Part shown: in pieces, positions 12,436 to 24,082 of the stretch
Layout: each line of letters opens with the position of its first letter
How positions within the stretch are numbered: position 1 is the stretch's first letter
Assembly (NCBI GenBank): GCA_049999805.1
Contig: JBNGIO010005486.1
Span: 1 to 64,000 of the forward strand
Source: Folioceros fuciformis
Lineage: Eukaryota > Anthocerotophyta > Anthocerotopsida > Anthocerotales
DNA: 64,000 nucleotides
Direction: 5' to 3'
Made by a program: the position numbers and the translations under genes
Notes under the pieces: model-generated
The model's database searches: none
What the model saw: only the letters and a program-made list of their open reading frames with translations
Told to the model about the DNA's origin: nothing

Positions 12436-13377
12436 CTCTCGTCTCCACCAATAATTGCAGTAGCAGCATATGCGGTCCAATTCGCGCTCCAAGCTCTCAA
12501 GAACAGGTTATCCACAAATGCAACCGATCACAACACGCACGACACTACTCGGGCATCCAAAGCCACACCTCCAGCTGGCCGCAGGAAGCAGAAGCGGAGC
12601 CAGACCAAAAGCGCCGCCCGATCCTCAGCTCGCCAGACCACTTCCAACCAGCCAGCGGTGCTCACCACTCGGCCCGGCTCAGCTCCCGCGACGGGACCTA
12701 GCCGAGTCTTCCATCTGCTGGCCTCACGCATCGCGGAAACAGACGTGATCCACAACTAACAGAGGAACACGTCTTCCGCAGACCAAGCGTCGAGGAAAGA
12801 GCGATCTCGATGCACCGCAAGAGGCAGCGACTGAACCCATTGACGCTGCCTCGGGAGTGCCGCGTCACGACTGAAGTTTACATTGTTTACATTGTTGCGT
12901 TTGTGGCCTGCTCCGTCCGTCCTTTATATACCGTATGCGGCTGTTGTCGATGAACCGTTTACCATTTTAGTAAGTGTTTTTCATTATGACTATTTTACAT
13001 ACCGGGTCAGTCTTCCCGTCATGCCCAAAGTTGTTATGAACCAAAGTTCTAGTAGCCCAAAATGACGGGCAACCCGGGACGATCCCGGGCTTGACCAGCG
13101 TATGGATTCACCTTTTGGTGGGTCCAACTGCCCAGAGTTAAAATCGCCGACACGGTCCGTCCGTCGCCCGTTTACATACACATCCACATCGTAGGTAGAC
13201 CAAGCTCTGCATCGTCCAAAGGGCAGCCCACGTGGCGCCCGTGAACAGCTCACGTGACGTCACCTCTTATTAATTTTACTGCTACTGAACAGGAAAATCT
13301 AAAATTATATATGTACCTACGATTGCTGGTCAAACTGATACCAAAATGTCAGCTTACCAGAATTTATAAAACACAAG
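12436..13377. other. Intergenic region between ERO1 promoter and the XS gene
   Basis: This should hold the ERO1 promoter and 5' UTR and the 3' end of the XS gene. Open frames such as 12319-12759 (+) are basic, Ser/Thr-rich and look like non-coding translation. An inverted-repeat cluster lies at 13015-13089 (separate entry). Composition changes sharply at about 13.25 kb from balanced to AT-rich. Confidence 0.45.
13015..13089. repeat. Nested inverted repeats (hairpin plus CCCGGG palindrome pair)
   Basis: CCCGTCAT at 13015-13022 is matched by its reverse complement ATGACGGG at 13062-13069, and directly beyond it two CCCGGG hexamers (13073-13078 and 13084-13089) are separated by five bases. The structure could be the end of a small mobile element or a chance GC-rich hairpin. 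No target-site duplication was found. Confidence 0.45.
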
Positions 13378-16300
13378 CTATTCTTTCATCACCTTTTGTA
13401 AGTACTCCGTTCTCCAAAACACGAGTTGCCTTTTGGGATCAATACCCTCCAAAGTAAGAGGCTTAGCAAGGTAGCCATAGAGAATGAGCTTAGCTTGATT
13501 CTTGTCATCGATTCTCACAAGATCGATGGTCTCCTTCAAACCTATCTCGGTTTTTGGAAGACTTTTCCAAAGCGGGCGAACTCTAATCCAATCGACAAAA
13601 CCTCGCCCATGAGAAGAGAACTGTTTGTGAAGGTTATTGGCATCCTGCCAGCCCTCCTTGGTGGGTGGAAATCTCAACAACACCCTACCTCTGTGCCCGT
13701 GTTTGCCCATGATCGGAATAAATGATCCATTGCCTTTGTATCCAAGATCTGAAAAGAGAAACATACAACACAAAACATCAGAAGAACTAAATCTTCATTG
13801 GATTTCATGTTTCCACTAAGTGTATGCATCTGTACGAATGTTGACAGAAAAGCCAACCTTGAAGCATCAGACTTAGTTCGAAGTCGTTCAAGCCAATCCA
13901 ACGCTTCTTAACATGTCGAATTCGAGCATTTTCGATTATCACCATAGGAGGCCATACTATCTTCCTGTGATGATTTTTTCTAATGCCAGTTTTTGTTATC
14001 AAAGCTGCCATTACATGAAGCCACACAATCAATAGGAAACAAAAGGCTTCATAATAATAATATTTTATATTTTTTAAAACAAAATAATGGTTTCGAAAAT
14101 AAGCTCACACTCACCAGCCATATCAATAGATTTTCCTACATGGTCTAATCCCAGAACATCACATATTGCTCTAGAGTACCCACGATGTTCAGGAAGTTTA
14201 GGTGCCTTGACTGCATGTCCATGTGCTACAAGAGATGGAATATCTTCAAAGTTCTCTTTCCTGGAGTAGACATGGAACTATATGCTTAGAATGGTCAAGC
14301 AAAGGAATCGACATAAGATGTTGTTGAAAAGAATTGGACATCACACATACCTGTTTAAACTTTCACAAACATGACAAAACAAATTTGTGTTGGTCTCCAA
14401 ATCTCTTCTAGCAGAGGTGTTGTTTGTTAGAAAATTTGTGAACTCCGTAACAGCCTTTTCTTCCCTTTCGAACATGTCTTCATCATAGTCATTGGCCTCC
14501 TCTATGATCAACTTGGGTGTTTCGGGTGATTTTGGCTTGCTTTGTTCCACTGAAGATTTGTCTCTGTCTTTATATCTGTCTTGGGCATTGATTGATTTTG
14601 CAGGTGATTCAACTTGCTCTATTGACGATCCGTACAAAAAGTTAGGTTTCCATATCAAGTGCGAGTTTTTGCTCTTCAAATTCTTGTCGAAATCTACATT
14701 GTTGTGGTCAATTCTTTCGTTGTTGCTCCGACATGCTCTTTCTTGAGAAACAAGTTCAGTAGTATTAGTTACAGTTGTTGCATTGCTGCAAAGTGTGTTA
14801 TGTTGATCCACTTCTTGCAAAGTGGCATAATTTTGTTCTACTCTTTTGAATTCAAGTGAAGTATGAGATTGTTCATCAGATATGACATTATGGCAAGAAA
14901 CTTTGGCTTTTTTTTCGTAGTTTCTTTCCCTTTTATGACTTGAAGCATTTCTTGTATCACCATTGCTAGAGCAAACAACTCCATTTTCATTTGAAAGAGG
15001 CTTGAGATTGCTGTTGGCCTCCTCTTCCCATGTCTCTCTTAATCTCTTTTTTTTTTTTCTTTGTAGCTCGCAATTGAGCCCATCATGTTCATGATAATCA
15101 AAACCTTGAAGTAAGATAGTCCCATCGAATTTCTCTGTCATGCTTGACATGTTGGTGATACCCTTCTCAGGGTCCTGAGTTGTGCTTGTTATAAACCTGT
15201 TTTGCTTCTCATAATTTTTATCATAATTTTCTTTACATTTCTTCTGACCACATCTTAGCCAATTGGTGCACAAATCATGAGGACTATGTCGGTGTTGTTG
15301 GTCATTGACATGCTTTTCTACATTCTTCACACTAACATGCTCTAAGGGAGAGTAATCTGGGGATTCTACACTTGGATTTGGAATCTCAATAGAAAGTCTT
15401 TTGTACTTGTTCTTTTGTTCTAAAGTACGAGTAAACGAAGATAGATTTGGGGAATTTTCATGTTGTTGCAATCCAATGCTTTGGCTCGCATTATGTGAAG
15501 TAGGAGGTTGGACATGACAATCTCCCATGTTTTTAAAATATGTATTTTGAATAAAAGATTTGTTTTCACAATTTTGAAAATCCTTCATGGACCACAAACC
15601 TGGTTGAGGCAAGAGTTCTCCTGGACTTGGAGCTTTCAAAGTGTTTGCTTCACTAAAGAGCCAATTGTTTCCTTGACCAACTACCAAGTTACCTAAATCT
15701 GTGTTAGACTCGCCATTAGCTAATGACTTCCAAGCACCAAATGTGTTGGTTGGGTTGCTACAAAACGCTCCTTGGTAGCCTTTGTTAACTGCATCAACCT
15801 CAACAAAGTACATGGGGTGGTTATACTTTCTTTCCTCAAAATCTACAGCACTAGGATTTGAGCAAAAGTGAGGATCAACATCACTAGATTGAAAAACATT
15901 GTCAATGGACTTAGCTCTTAAGTTTTGAGGAACAAGTATGTCAGACAAACTCGAAGTATTGCAATTTAGCCCATTCGCTTGGATGATTGAAGGGTAAGCA
16001 AATGCATCATATGTTGGTGCTTTCAGTAGGCCAGGCCTCTTACTCAACAAATCCTTGTTGGCATCTAGAAAACTGTCTTGAGGGGATCTACCCACCACAC
16101 CCAAACCCGAAGTAACTTGGTTGCCATGTTTGTAAGGAAGTGCATTGTTTGGAAAGATTGAACAAAGATTTAGACCTACACTTCTCGACCCAATGTCCAT
16201 ATCACTCTTTATCAATTCAGAGTATGCATCCACATTTGAAAATGAAGTTGAGCTATATCTATTATCTAGAGGAGTCACAGGTGTGGACTTGGGGTGGATA

Positions 16301-16716
16301 TAAGATGGTATGTTTGTATCTAACCCACTTGAGACGTAATTGAATCCATGTGATTTTGAAGTTGAAGCAAGCATAGGGTTGTGACTTACACCATTTTGAG
16401 GCACTGATAAAAGTTCAGTGCCCAAAAGAGAATCATAGTTTCCCTTCCTCATTTCATTGAGATTAGAAAAGGTGGGGTTGATGATAGCACATTGAGCGAA
16501 AGAATTCCTACAAGACATGTTTTGTGTGATTGTCTTTCCTAGTATGTTTCCAACATTGTTGCCATAAACTCCATCATATGATGTGCCATTCACAATTGGA
16601 AATTCTCTCGCCTCAGGTTTTGTCATTTCACTCACTTTGAAACCAATCTGCATGTGACCATTCACTTCAATAGAAAATGGAGAAAGCCCATAGGAAGAAA
16701 ACTGTGAGTCCATCAT
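13378..16716 (-). CDS. zf-XS and XS domain protein (SGS3-related) with a long unrecognised N-terminus
   Basis: Four exons in coding order: 16716-14351, 14260-14115, 14004-13858, 13748-13378, giving 1009 residues. The first ~770 residues are Asn/Ser-rich, low in recognisable structure, with a likely nuclear signal (KKKKRLRE) near residue 555; I do not recognise them. Near residue 780 comes a zf-XS-like finger (CHVCESL, then HGH and EHRGY), then the XS domain: KIVWPPMVIIENARI, WIGLNDFELSLMLQ, GHRGRVLLRFPP, LHKQFSSHGRG and LYGYLA. XS proteins such as SGS3 and IDN2/FDM bind double-stranded RNA in small-RNA pathways. Unlike them, this one stops about 20 residues after XS, without the coiled coil or XH domain. 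The exons are AT-rich, unlike the neighbouring genes. An acceptor-like site just 5' of the ATG suggests an additional upstream, perhaps non-coding, exon. Confidence 0.85.
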
Positions 16717-17461
16717 CACATTCCTGTTCAATCTTCTTGAAATTGTGCAACTAGTCTCCTGAAATCAAAAGCATATTGAGTTGCTCTCTATACATAATCC
16801 ATCATATCTTGTTGCACCATGTTTGATGAGAAGAAGCTCTTAGACCTACACATCTAATTAAAGGTGAAACTAGGAGCTCAAGCCAAGCATTTTGCTATTT
16901 CTTGTCACAAAGCTCAAGTAAGAATACAAGTGTGTGCCATTGTAAAGTGGATATTTCCATGTCGTTTTTTCCATGTTATTGCAATTATTTATTTATTTAC
17001 TTTATATTTTAATATAAAATAATCCTAGGTATCAATCGTGGCTGAACTTTGCCCGTTCTTACTCCTGTTTTCGTCTTCTTTGTTAACTACACTCTTTTCA
17101 ACACGTTGCACGTTGAGAGCTCCAGTTCCATCGGTCCTCGCATTCATAGCCTGTGGTACGATGGCTCGCAACTTTCGAGCAACTCAAGTCCTCTCAGTTC
17201 TTGAAAAGAATTGCCTCGAGGCCCCACCGACACAGGTAAAACAGATGCATTTGGCAGTGGGGCACGTGAGGTGGTCTTTAAGGATATCTGGATAGGGAAT
17301 ACCGCAGCTCATGGTGACTCTTCAAGTGCTTAATGGTGGTTATTTTTCGAGACTTGCCGTCATGGGACGCCCAAAGCTTCATGGGAGCAGTGGAAGTTGG
17401 CAAGAGACTTGGCCTCGAGAGGTTTCCAATCCTCCAGTTTCCAAGGTGGACAGACAAGGAT
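16717..17461. other. AT-rich intergenic region
   Basis: This interval holds the promoter of the XS gene and the 3' end of GH3-A. It is strongly AT-rich around 16.98-17.03 kb and GC-richer after 17.04 kb. Small plus-strand frames (for example 17038-17295) start with a hydrophobic stretch but have no further support. Confidence 0.4.
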
Positions 17462-19671
17462 TCAGCTGGCAGACAATTCAGGAAGTTCGAGCGGCTTCCA
17501 GGCTGCCAGCAAGTGGTCGGGGAAATCGGGACTCACGAATTCCTGCACCACTTCCGCCTGCAGAATCTCCTTCATTCTGGAGGAGGTGATATACCGCGGC
17601 GTCTTGTACTGGTTGCCTCCTCCCACGGACACCGCGTACTGTAGAAGCTTACCGAATGTACCTTCTTGCACGATCCGGAGCTTCAAAGGGCCGATGGTCT
17701 TGGCCACCCTGCCGCGCATGTAAGGGTTGTTGAAAGACTGGTCCAGCAACGTACAGCAGCTTTGCAGGACTTGGTGCGACAAATTTGTGCTGCTCTTGAG
17801 CTCCCAGTAGATGACGTAGCTGCCGGGCCTGGACGTCATGTCGGTATGACTGGTGAAGTCGGACAGCTCCCGGCCCGCGGTCCTCAGTTGGAGGGCGGCC
17901 TTGCCGACAACCATCATCAGCTCCGCCTCGTCCGTCTTGTCCGTGTTCACACTGAGCACCACGTTCTTTCTACATACGAACTCCACCTTCGGAGTCTGGT
18001 TGTAGAACCCTACCACCTTCACGATATCCGACATCCGGTACCTGTACAAACCTGGAGAAACAGATTGCTGTCAGACTCTTCTTTCTCTCCAACTCCAGAA
18101 CAGCAGCAGAACAAGGTTGCATCCCAACCTCCATGGCTGCTGGTGCACACCAGTTCGTAGATCTGCCCAACCTTCACATCCGCTATCCCGACAGGCGGGC
18201 CCTCCGAGTAATCAGCAGTGGCAGCGAGATGCAAATTATCTCCCGCATCTTCGTCCAATTTGAAAAGAGGGATGAACTCCAGGTAAGCCACATCGGGCGC
18301 CAAGGTGAAGACGGCGTCTTCCGGCCTATTCCTAGGGTTCAAATTCGACCCCAGCCAGGCCTCCGATGCGCCATAGTCTCCAGAAACCTGCACACGGTTC
18401 ACTGTCACACTGATCTTACCTCACCACTCCTCATTCATGCTGCAAACAGGGTTTCAATCCAAGCATTCCTCACCAAGGGCAAGTCCGGGCCGAGGTATCT
18501 CTGCAACATAGGCACGTACGGCCGCATCGCCCCCGTCACGATCGCGACAACGAACTTGGCATTCGGCCACAATCGCTTCGCGATTCCCTCCCACTCCCCG
18601 CCGGCACACTCCTCCTCCACTCTGCTCGCGGCCGAGGGATCAGGTCCACTCAGAAGCTTCTCCACAGCCGCACGAATCACCGGGTCCCGTACGCGCTCCC
18701 GGCTCACCTCCCCGGTCCTGAGATCCTCCGCCAGCTCCCGCCACGCCTGCTCCAGACACCGGAACCCTTCTACCAGCCCGTAGGCAAACAGGGAGTTCAG
18801 GCTCTGTATCTCCTGATGCAGCTTCAACCCGCACAGCAGGTGGCAGTACATGGACTCCCGGATGTCGTATCCGAGAATGACCTCGTTCGGGCTGACAGTG
18901 ACAGGCCGGTTGCCCACTTTGTCCTTCACCCTGTTCTTGAACTCGTCACTGCGAAAGAAGTGAGTGCTGTCTGTTGCGGCCACCAGCCCACCCTTGGTTG
19001 GAAACATCTTCCCGGCGTAGCTGAAGGACACACATTTGGAACCGGGCTCCAGGGGATACACCCTGCAACGCGAGGTCAGCATCAATCCATCCCCCGCCCG
19101 GGAACAATGGAATGAGTGAATTGGTTCCAGCTGAGCTCAGCTTACTCACATGTTTCTGAGAAGATCATTCCGCTGGTCCATCTTGAAGGCCGCCTCATCC
19201 TTCCCCTTCGCCGTCACAGGGATCATCCTGGACTTGCCCCCGCTCGTCCCCGAGCTGCATCACAGCAATCCGGCAAACCAGTGTTCACCGAATTCGCAGA
19301 CAACTTCCTTGGATTCGGCCGCTGCACTTGCAATGCCGTACCCATAGCCATTCGGTAGCTTACCTCAGCGTGAGCCTGGCCACCGGCTCCGTAGTCAGGA
19401 TAGGTACTTTGTCTCCGTCTATCATGCGTTGGATGTCGGCCTCGATGTCGGCATATGTGATGACAGGGACACAGGCCCTGAAAGAGGCCTCGTCTGTCCT
19501 GCCATTGAGCTGCGTGCGCCGTAGGTACTCGGCGTCGGCATTCTCCTTGAGGATCTTCTCCAGGAGCTGCCTCTGCACCTCCACAGCGTGCTTCGTGACG
19601 TGCTGCAGCGCTTCCCACACTGCCTTGTCCCCGGGCCTGAGCAACACCGGATCCTCCTCAGGGCCTGCCAT
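17462..19671 (-). CDS. GH3: GH3 acyl acid-amido synthetase, copy A
   Basis: GH3 enzymes adenylate acyl acids (jasmonate, auxin, benzoates) and join them to amino acids in the cytosol, tuning hormone levels. Five exons in coding order: 19671-19364, 19254-19150, 19062-18474, 18387-18129, 18051-17462, giving 616 residues, the family norm. Signatures: the ATP-binding SSGTSGGKSRMIP across exons 1-2, the YGASEAW motif opening exon 4, and GLYRYRMSDIVKVVGFYNQ opening exon 5, followed by SVNTDKTDE and the C-terminal domain. In the usual RYRxGD motif the Gly is Ser (RYRMSD), shared with copy B but not C. Exon 3 is 589 bp in all three copies. The start is 181 bp from the stop of copy B. Substrate cannot be predicted by eye. 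Confidence 0.95.
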
Positions 19672-19852
19672 TTCCTCCTCTCTCGAGCTAATCGAGAGCT
19701 GCAAACTCCTCCTTCTACAACACACAGCAGACGGATGTTCCCGACAGCAGCCAGACGGCTAATCGTTCGTCCCACGTGTCCTGCGTCGCTGCGAGACAGC
19801 CATCTCCAATAGCACGCTGTTTCTGTTTAATGGACCAAGAATGAGACAAGAA
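19672..19852 (-). promoter_or_regulatory. Putative auxin-responsive promoter of GH3-A
   Basis: The entire space between the GH3-B stop and the GH3-A start is 181 bp. Read on the coding (minus) strand it contains two TGTCTC auxin-response cores, at 19793-19798 and 19843-19848, in the same orientation 50 bp apart. A palindromic G-box CACGTG lies at 19773-19778. TGTCTC elements with nearby G-box type coupling sites are classical in GH3 promoters. The 19843 copy probably lies in the 3' UTR of GH3-B. Activity is inferred only from motif presence. Confidence 0.45.
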
Positions 19853-22157
19853 TCAGACGGTGTCCGGTAGAGGCTTCCAGGAGGCCAGCAGCGCGGCAGG
19901 AAAATCAGGGCTCTGAAACTCCTGCACCAGCTCTGCGTCCAAGATGGCCAGCACCTTCGGCGAAGCTACGCAGCGGGGGGTTTTGTACTGGCTAGCCCCG
20001 CCTCCAACGCCCAGAGCAAAATCCGCCAACTTCCTGAACGATCCTTCCTTCAGGACTCGGAGCTTCAAGGGGCCAATGGTGTTGGCAACCCGGCCGCGCA
20101 TGTACGGGTTGTTGAAGGACTGGTCCAACATAGTGCAGCACTTCTGCAGCACATCCTGCCTCAAATTTGAGGTGCTCTTGAGCTCCCAGTAGATGACGTA
20201 GTTGCCGGGCCTGGATGTAATGTCGGCGTGGCTGGTGAAGTCCACCAGCTCGTTGTCCGCCTCGGTGAGAATGCGGGCTGCTTTGGCCACCACAGCCATG
20301 AGCTCGGCCTCGTCCGTCTTGTCCGTGTTAACGCTCAGCACCACGTTCTTCCTGCACACAAAAGAGACCTTGGGGGCTTGGTGGTAGAAGCCCACCACCT
20401 TCACCACGTCGGACATGCGGTATCTGTAAAGGCCTGGAAGGATGGGACACTGTCAGAGCTGCCGGGCCGACATAGGTTTGGCGGGGGAAGCTTGAGAGGA
20501 GTGGGATCACGGGGTTATTACCAGCAAAGTTGGTGAAGACAAGCTCGTAGATTTGCCCAACCTTCACATCAGCAATGCCCACAGGCGGCCCTTCCGAGTA
20601 GACTGCAGTGGAGGCAACATGGACTTCCTCTCCTTCACCTAGACGTTCGTCCAGCCTGTACAGGGGAACGAACTCCAAATACACCACGTCGGGAACCAAT
20701 GTGAAAACGCTGTCTTCTGGAGGATTCTTAGGGTTGAGGTTGGAGCCAACCCAACCCTCACTGGCACCATAGTCTCCCGAGATCTGCACGACGCCATATC
20801 CCAATTTCACCACCTTTGCTCCACAATGCATTGCTCTTTGACATCCGAACATGCAGCAAACAACGTTGGCACGGCTAGAAAGAAACAGACTTGACGAGAG
20901 CGTGACTGACCAGTGGCAGGTCGGGGCCCAAGTATCTCTGCAGCACGTGCACATAAGGAGCCATGGCTCCAGTCAGGATGCACTTGACAAACTTGGCCCT
21001 GGGCCACAGCCTGTGCACCACGCCATCCCAGGCCCCCTTCGCACACTCCTCCTCCACCCTAGCAGCAGCCTCCACATCCGGCCCGCCCAGAAGCTTCTCC
21101 ACAGCCGCACGCATGTCCTGATCCACCACACGCTTGGCACTCACCGTGCCCGTCCTCAGGTCATCCACCAGCTCCCGCCAGGCCTGCTCCAGGCACCGGA
21201 ATCCCTCAGCCAGCCCGTAGGCGAAGATGGAGTCCATGCTCTGCACCTCCTGGTACCGCTTCAGCCCACACAGAAGGTGGCAGTACATGGACTCCGGGAT
21301 GTTGTAGCCCAGAACCACCTCGTCCGGGCTGACGTAGGTGGGCGAATTCTGCACCACATTCCTGTCCCTGTTCTTGAACATTTCGCTCCGGAAGGCAATG
21401 GAGGTCCCGGCCCCGGCCTGGAGACCTCCTTTGGTGATGAAGACCTTCCCTGCGTAGCTGAAGGACAAGCTCTTGGAGCCCGGCTCCAGAGGGAAAACCC
21501 TGCCATGGATCCAAGCTCCACCCACCCCAAGGTCACCAACACCAAACGACCAAATTCAACTCCCGACGATGCTCCAACTCAAGCTACAAGTCCTCAGATT
21601 GAAGAAGGTTTTTCTGTGCATTGTTTTGTGTTTGTTTGGTTCTTAAATTTCTTTCACTCTCACTTACATGTTCCTGGCCACATCAAACCGCTTGATCATG
21701 ATGTAAGGTAAGATTCTGGTCCTGGCTGTGGCAGGCAGCATCTTCGCCTTTCCCCCGCTGGTTCCAGAGCTGCACGCAGTGCAAAAGACAGAGGTCGTCA
21801 GCACCCAACCAGAGCTGCCCCACACGATCCACCATCGCCGCACATTGCTGCCTCTCACCTCAGAGTCAAGCTGAGCACGGGGTCCGCGCACAGGATGGGC
21901 GACTTGTCTCCGTCCGCAATTCGTTGGACATCGGCCTCGATGTCCTCAAACGTGATGAGCGGCACGCAGGCCCGGAAGGAGGCTTCGTCGCTCCTGCCAT
22001 TCAGCTGCCTGCGCTGCCTCAGGTACTCCGTGTTCCCGTTCTTCTCTACGATCTCCTTCAGCAACTCCTTCTGCACCTCCACGGCATTCTGCAGCTTCTG
22101 CTGCAAGTCCTCCCACACCTCCTTGTCCCCCGGCCTCACCAGCAACTCCGTCGCCAT
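19853..22157 (-). CDS. GH3: GH3 acyl acid-amido synthetase, copy B
   Basis: Five exons in coding order: 22157-21859, 21769-21668, 21499-20911, 20783-20522, 20433-19853, giving 610 residues, with intron positions and phases identical to copies A and C. Motifs: SSGTSGGKAKMLP, ISGDYGASEGWVGSNLNP, GLYRYRMSDVVKVVGFYHQ and SVNTDKTDEAELM. As in copy A the conserved Gly of RYRxGD is Ser. It is closer to A than to C by inspection of the C-terminal exon (NNPYMRGRVA, TIGPLKLR). The Met at 22157 matches the N-terminus of copy A; an in-frame ATG at 22226 would add 23 residues. The stop of the BAHD gene lies 255 bp upstream, and a single TGTCTC on the coding strand is at 22310-22315. Confidence 0.95.
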
Positions 22158-22412
22158 CGCCGCTAATCCGCGACCCAAACTCGAACTCGGAAGAAGTCTT
22201 TCAAGCCTTCCAAGGGTCTTATCCATTGCACTTGCTTGGCTTGGATTATTTTACAGGTAGAGCATCAGCTGCTAGTCTGGGACAAACCCCTACTTAGTCA
22301 CAAGCCTGGGAGACAGTGCAGAGAGAGGGTTCCAAGCAAACACGGTACGCCACCAACCGGTCCTGAAATACTGCTAGCCAGGATTTCACAAACAGAAAGA
22401 CTGGCGCAACCA

Positions 22413-24072
22413 TCATCGAATTCCTCGCCAGTAGCGTAACAATTCCGGGTCCTTGTGCAGCCGATCCATTTGATGGGGAAAGAGGCGGAGAGAAGCATCG
22501 ACGCTTCCAGGCCCGAGCATGCCCGGGTTGAGGACCAACACGAAGGGGAAGTTCTGGGTCACCTGGCGGACGCACGCAGGTTTGCCCCACCCGAAATCGC
22601 ACCCCAAACAAGGGAGCTTGTTGGATCCCATGGCAGCGGCCCCGTTTCTCGACACAATCGCATTGCTGAAGGCGTCGTGCTGCTCAGACTGCTGGATGAA
22701 GTCTGCAATCACCTCGCTTCTGATGCCCTTGGAGATGGCCTGGGGCGGACGGACGTCAGTCCCGTTCTCAAATCCATGAGCAAAGGAGGGTAAAATCATC
22801 TCACCTGGTGGATGACGGTGGCGGCGAAGGACACGGGGCTGGTGAGGAGCTCCTGGGCCGTCGCTGTAGCCACCACGTTGTAAGCCGCGTTGCCGAAGTA
22901 GTTCTGTGGGAGGAAGGGGAGACGGTCCCGGCATCCGGCTGGGATGATCATCGGCGCCTCTTCGCCTCCGGCAACGTCGCGAGCCCGGGTGATGCATCTC
23001 CAAAACAGGGCACACACGACCTGGTGAAGTGAGGAGGAGAATGTTAGACAAAGTACATGGCAGCAAGGACTATAAAGGGAACGGAGCGCCGGCCGTATGT
23101 GCTCACCTCGTAGGTAGTGAACCAGCTGGGAGAGTCATGGCCCATTTGGGAGACTCGGAGCACGTCGGCCTTCAGCTGGCTCAGTCCTTCAGGGGAGAAG
23201 CAAAAGTACGTCTCCTGGGTGGGCGGAATGAGCTTGAGCCGCGACTTGGGGACCATGCCTCCTCCATTCTTCACCTCCGTGGTGGACAAAAACTTGAAGC
23301 GCTCGGCGATGTCAGACTTCCCTGGTAGGATTGCATCGCACAGCGTCTTCAGGCCGGGAGAAGTGGAAGGATGCAATAGGGTCCGGTCGTGGAGAGGGGG
23401 ACATAGCTGTGGCTCGTTTCTGGCAATCTCTGCCCAGCATTTGACAAAGGTCCAAAACCCCGTGCCGTCTGCAACAACATGGTTGAAAGCCAGGCCCAGG
23501 GCGATTCCTCCGCATTTGAATCTTGTCACCTGCAGGATGGCGAACTTGAGCGTGCGTCACAGCTACACGTGGATATCCATTCTTCATGCCTACATTGTAC
23601 AAATTTGGATACAAGGCTTTGAGAACAATACCTGGATTGAAAGGAGGGGAAGCTTGTGATAGGTCGTGTGGTCACCCTCTGCATCCGGGGCGGCGACGAG
23701 ACTGTCAAACAGGTCATTATTAGTTTGGAACTCTGGTAGCAGGGTATCCAGGGACGAGTCTGCCTCTGCTGTCACGAATGGGATGCCTGCATCATCACAT
23801 ATCAGGGATGGCCTTGCTCCGTTTTCGGAGTCGTCTATCTCTGTCAGACGTCCTGCAAACGGATAGAAATGCACCAAGGCATCCCGCAAGCTGGACTTCA
23901 ACTTCTCAACCAAGCTAGGAAACGGGGGAGTCTCTCCTTGGGCCGGATAGAACAGCAGCCGGCGCACAAACGGAAAGTGCCACATGCGTAAGTCGAAGCA
24001 GGATAGGAAGAGGCTTTGAGAGGATGTCGGACTGGTGGGACTGATCGTCCAGGACTGCTGCATGGTCACCAT
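22413..24072 (-). CDS. BAHD acyltransferase (HCT-like)
   Basis: BAHD enzymes move acyl groups from CoA thioesters to alcohols or amines in the cytosol, for example in phenylpropanoid, cutin and specialised metabolism. Four exons in coding order: 24072-23632, 23529-23107, 23020-22805, 22739-22413, giving 468 residues, the usual length. The catalytic HxxxD is present as HVVADG at the start of exon 2, and the structural DFGWG as DFGWGKP in exon 4. N-terminal landmarks also fit (LSCFDLRM, LLFYPA, LRDALVHFYPFAGRL). It sits between two GH3 copies on the same strand. A second in-frame Met lies at 24063. Acyl donor and acceptor cannot be told from sequence. Confidence 0.93.
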
Positions 24073-24082
24073 TTCCGCTCAA

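Noticed and set aside
12319-12759. 146-residue basic plus-strand frame opposite ERO1 exon 1 and promoter
   Set aside because: Low-complexity Ser/Thr/Arg/Pro composition overlapping a confident gene; no homology recognised.
17038-17295. Small plus-strand frame starting with a hydrophobic stretch (possible secreted peptide)
   Set aside because: No Cys pattern, domain or splice support, and it lies in the 3' flank of GH3-A.
20851-21711. Long plus-strand open frame of 286 residues, and similar ones opposite the GH3 exons
   Set aside because: Antisense shadows of GC-rich GH3 exons; His/Leu/Pro-rich translation with no family resemblance.
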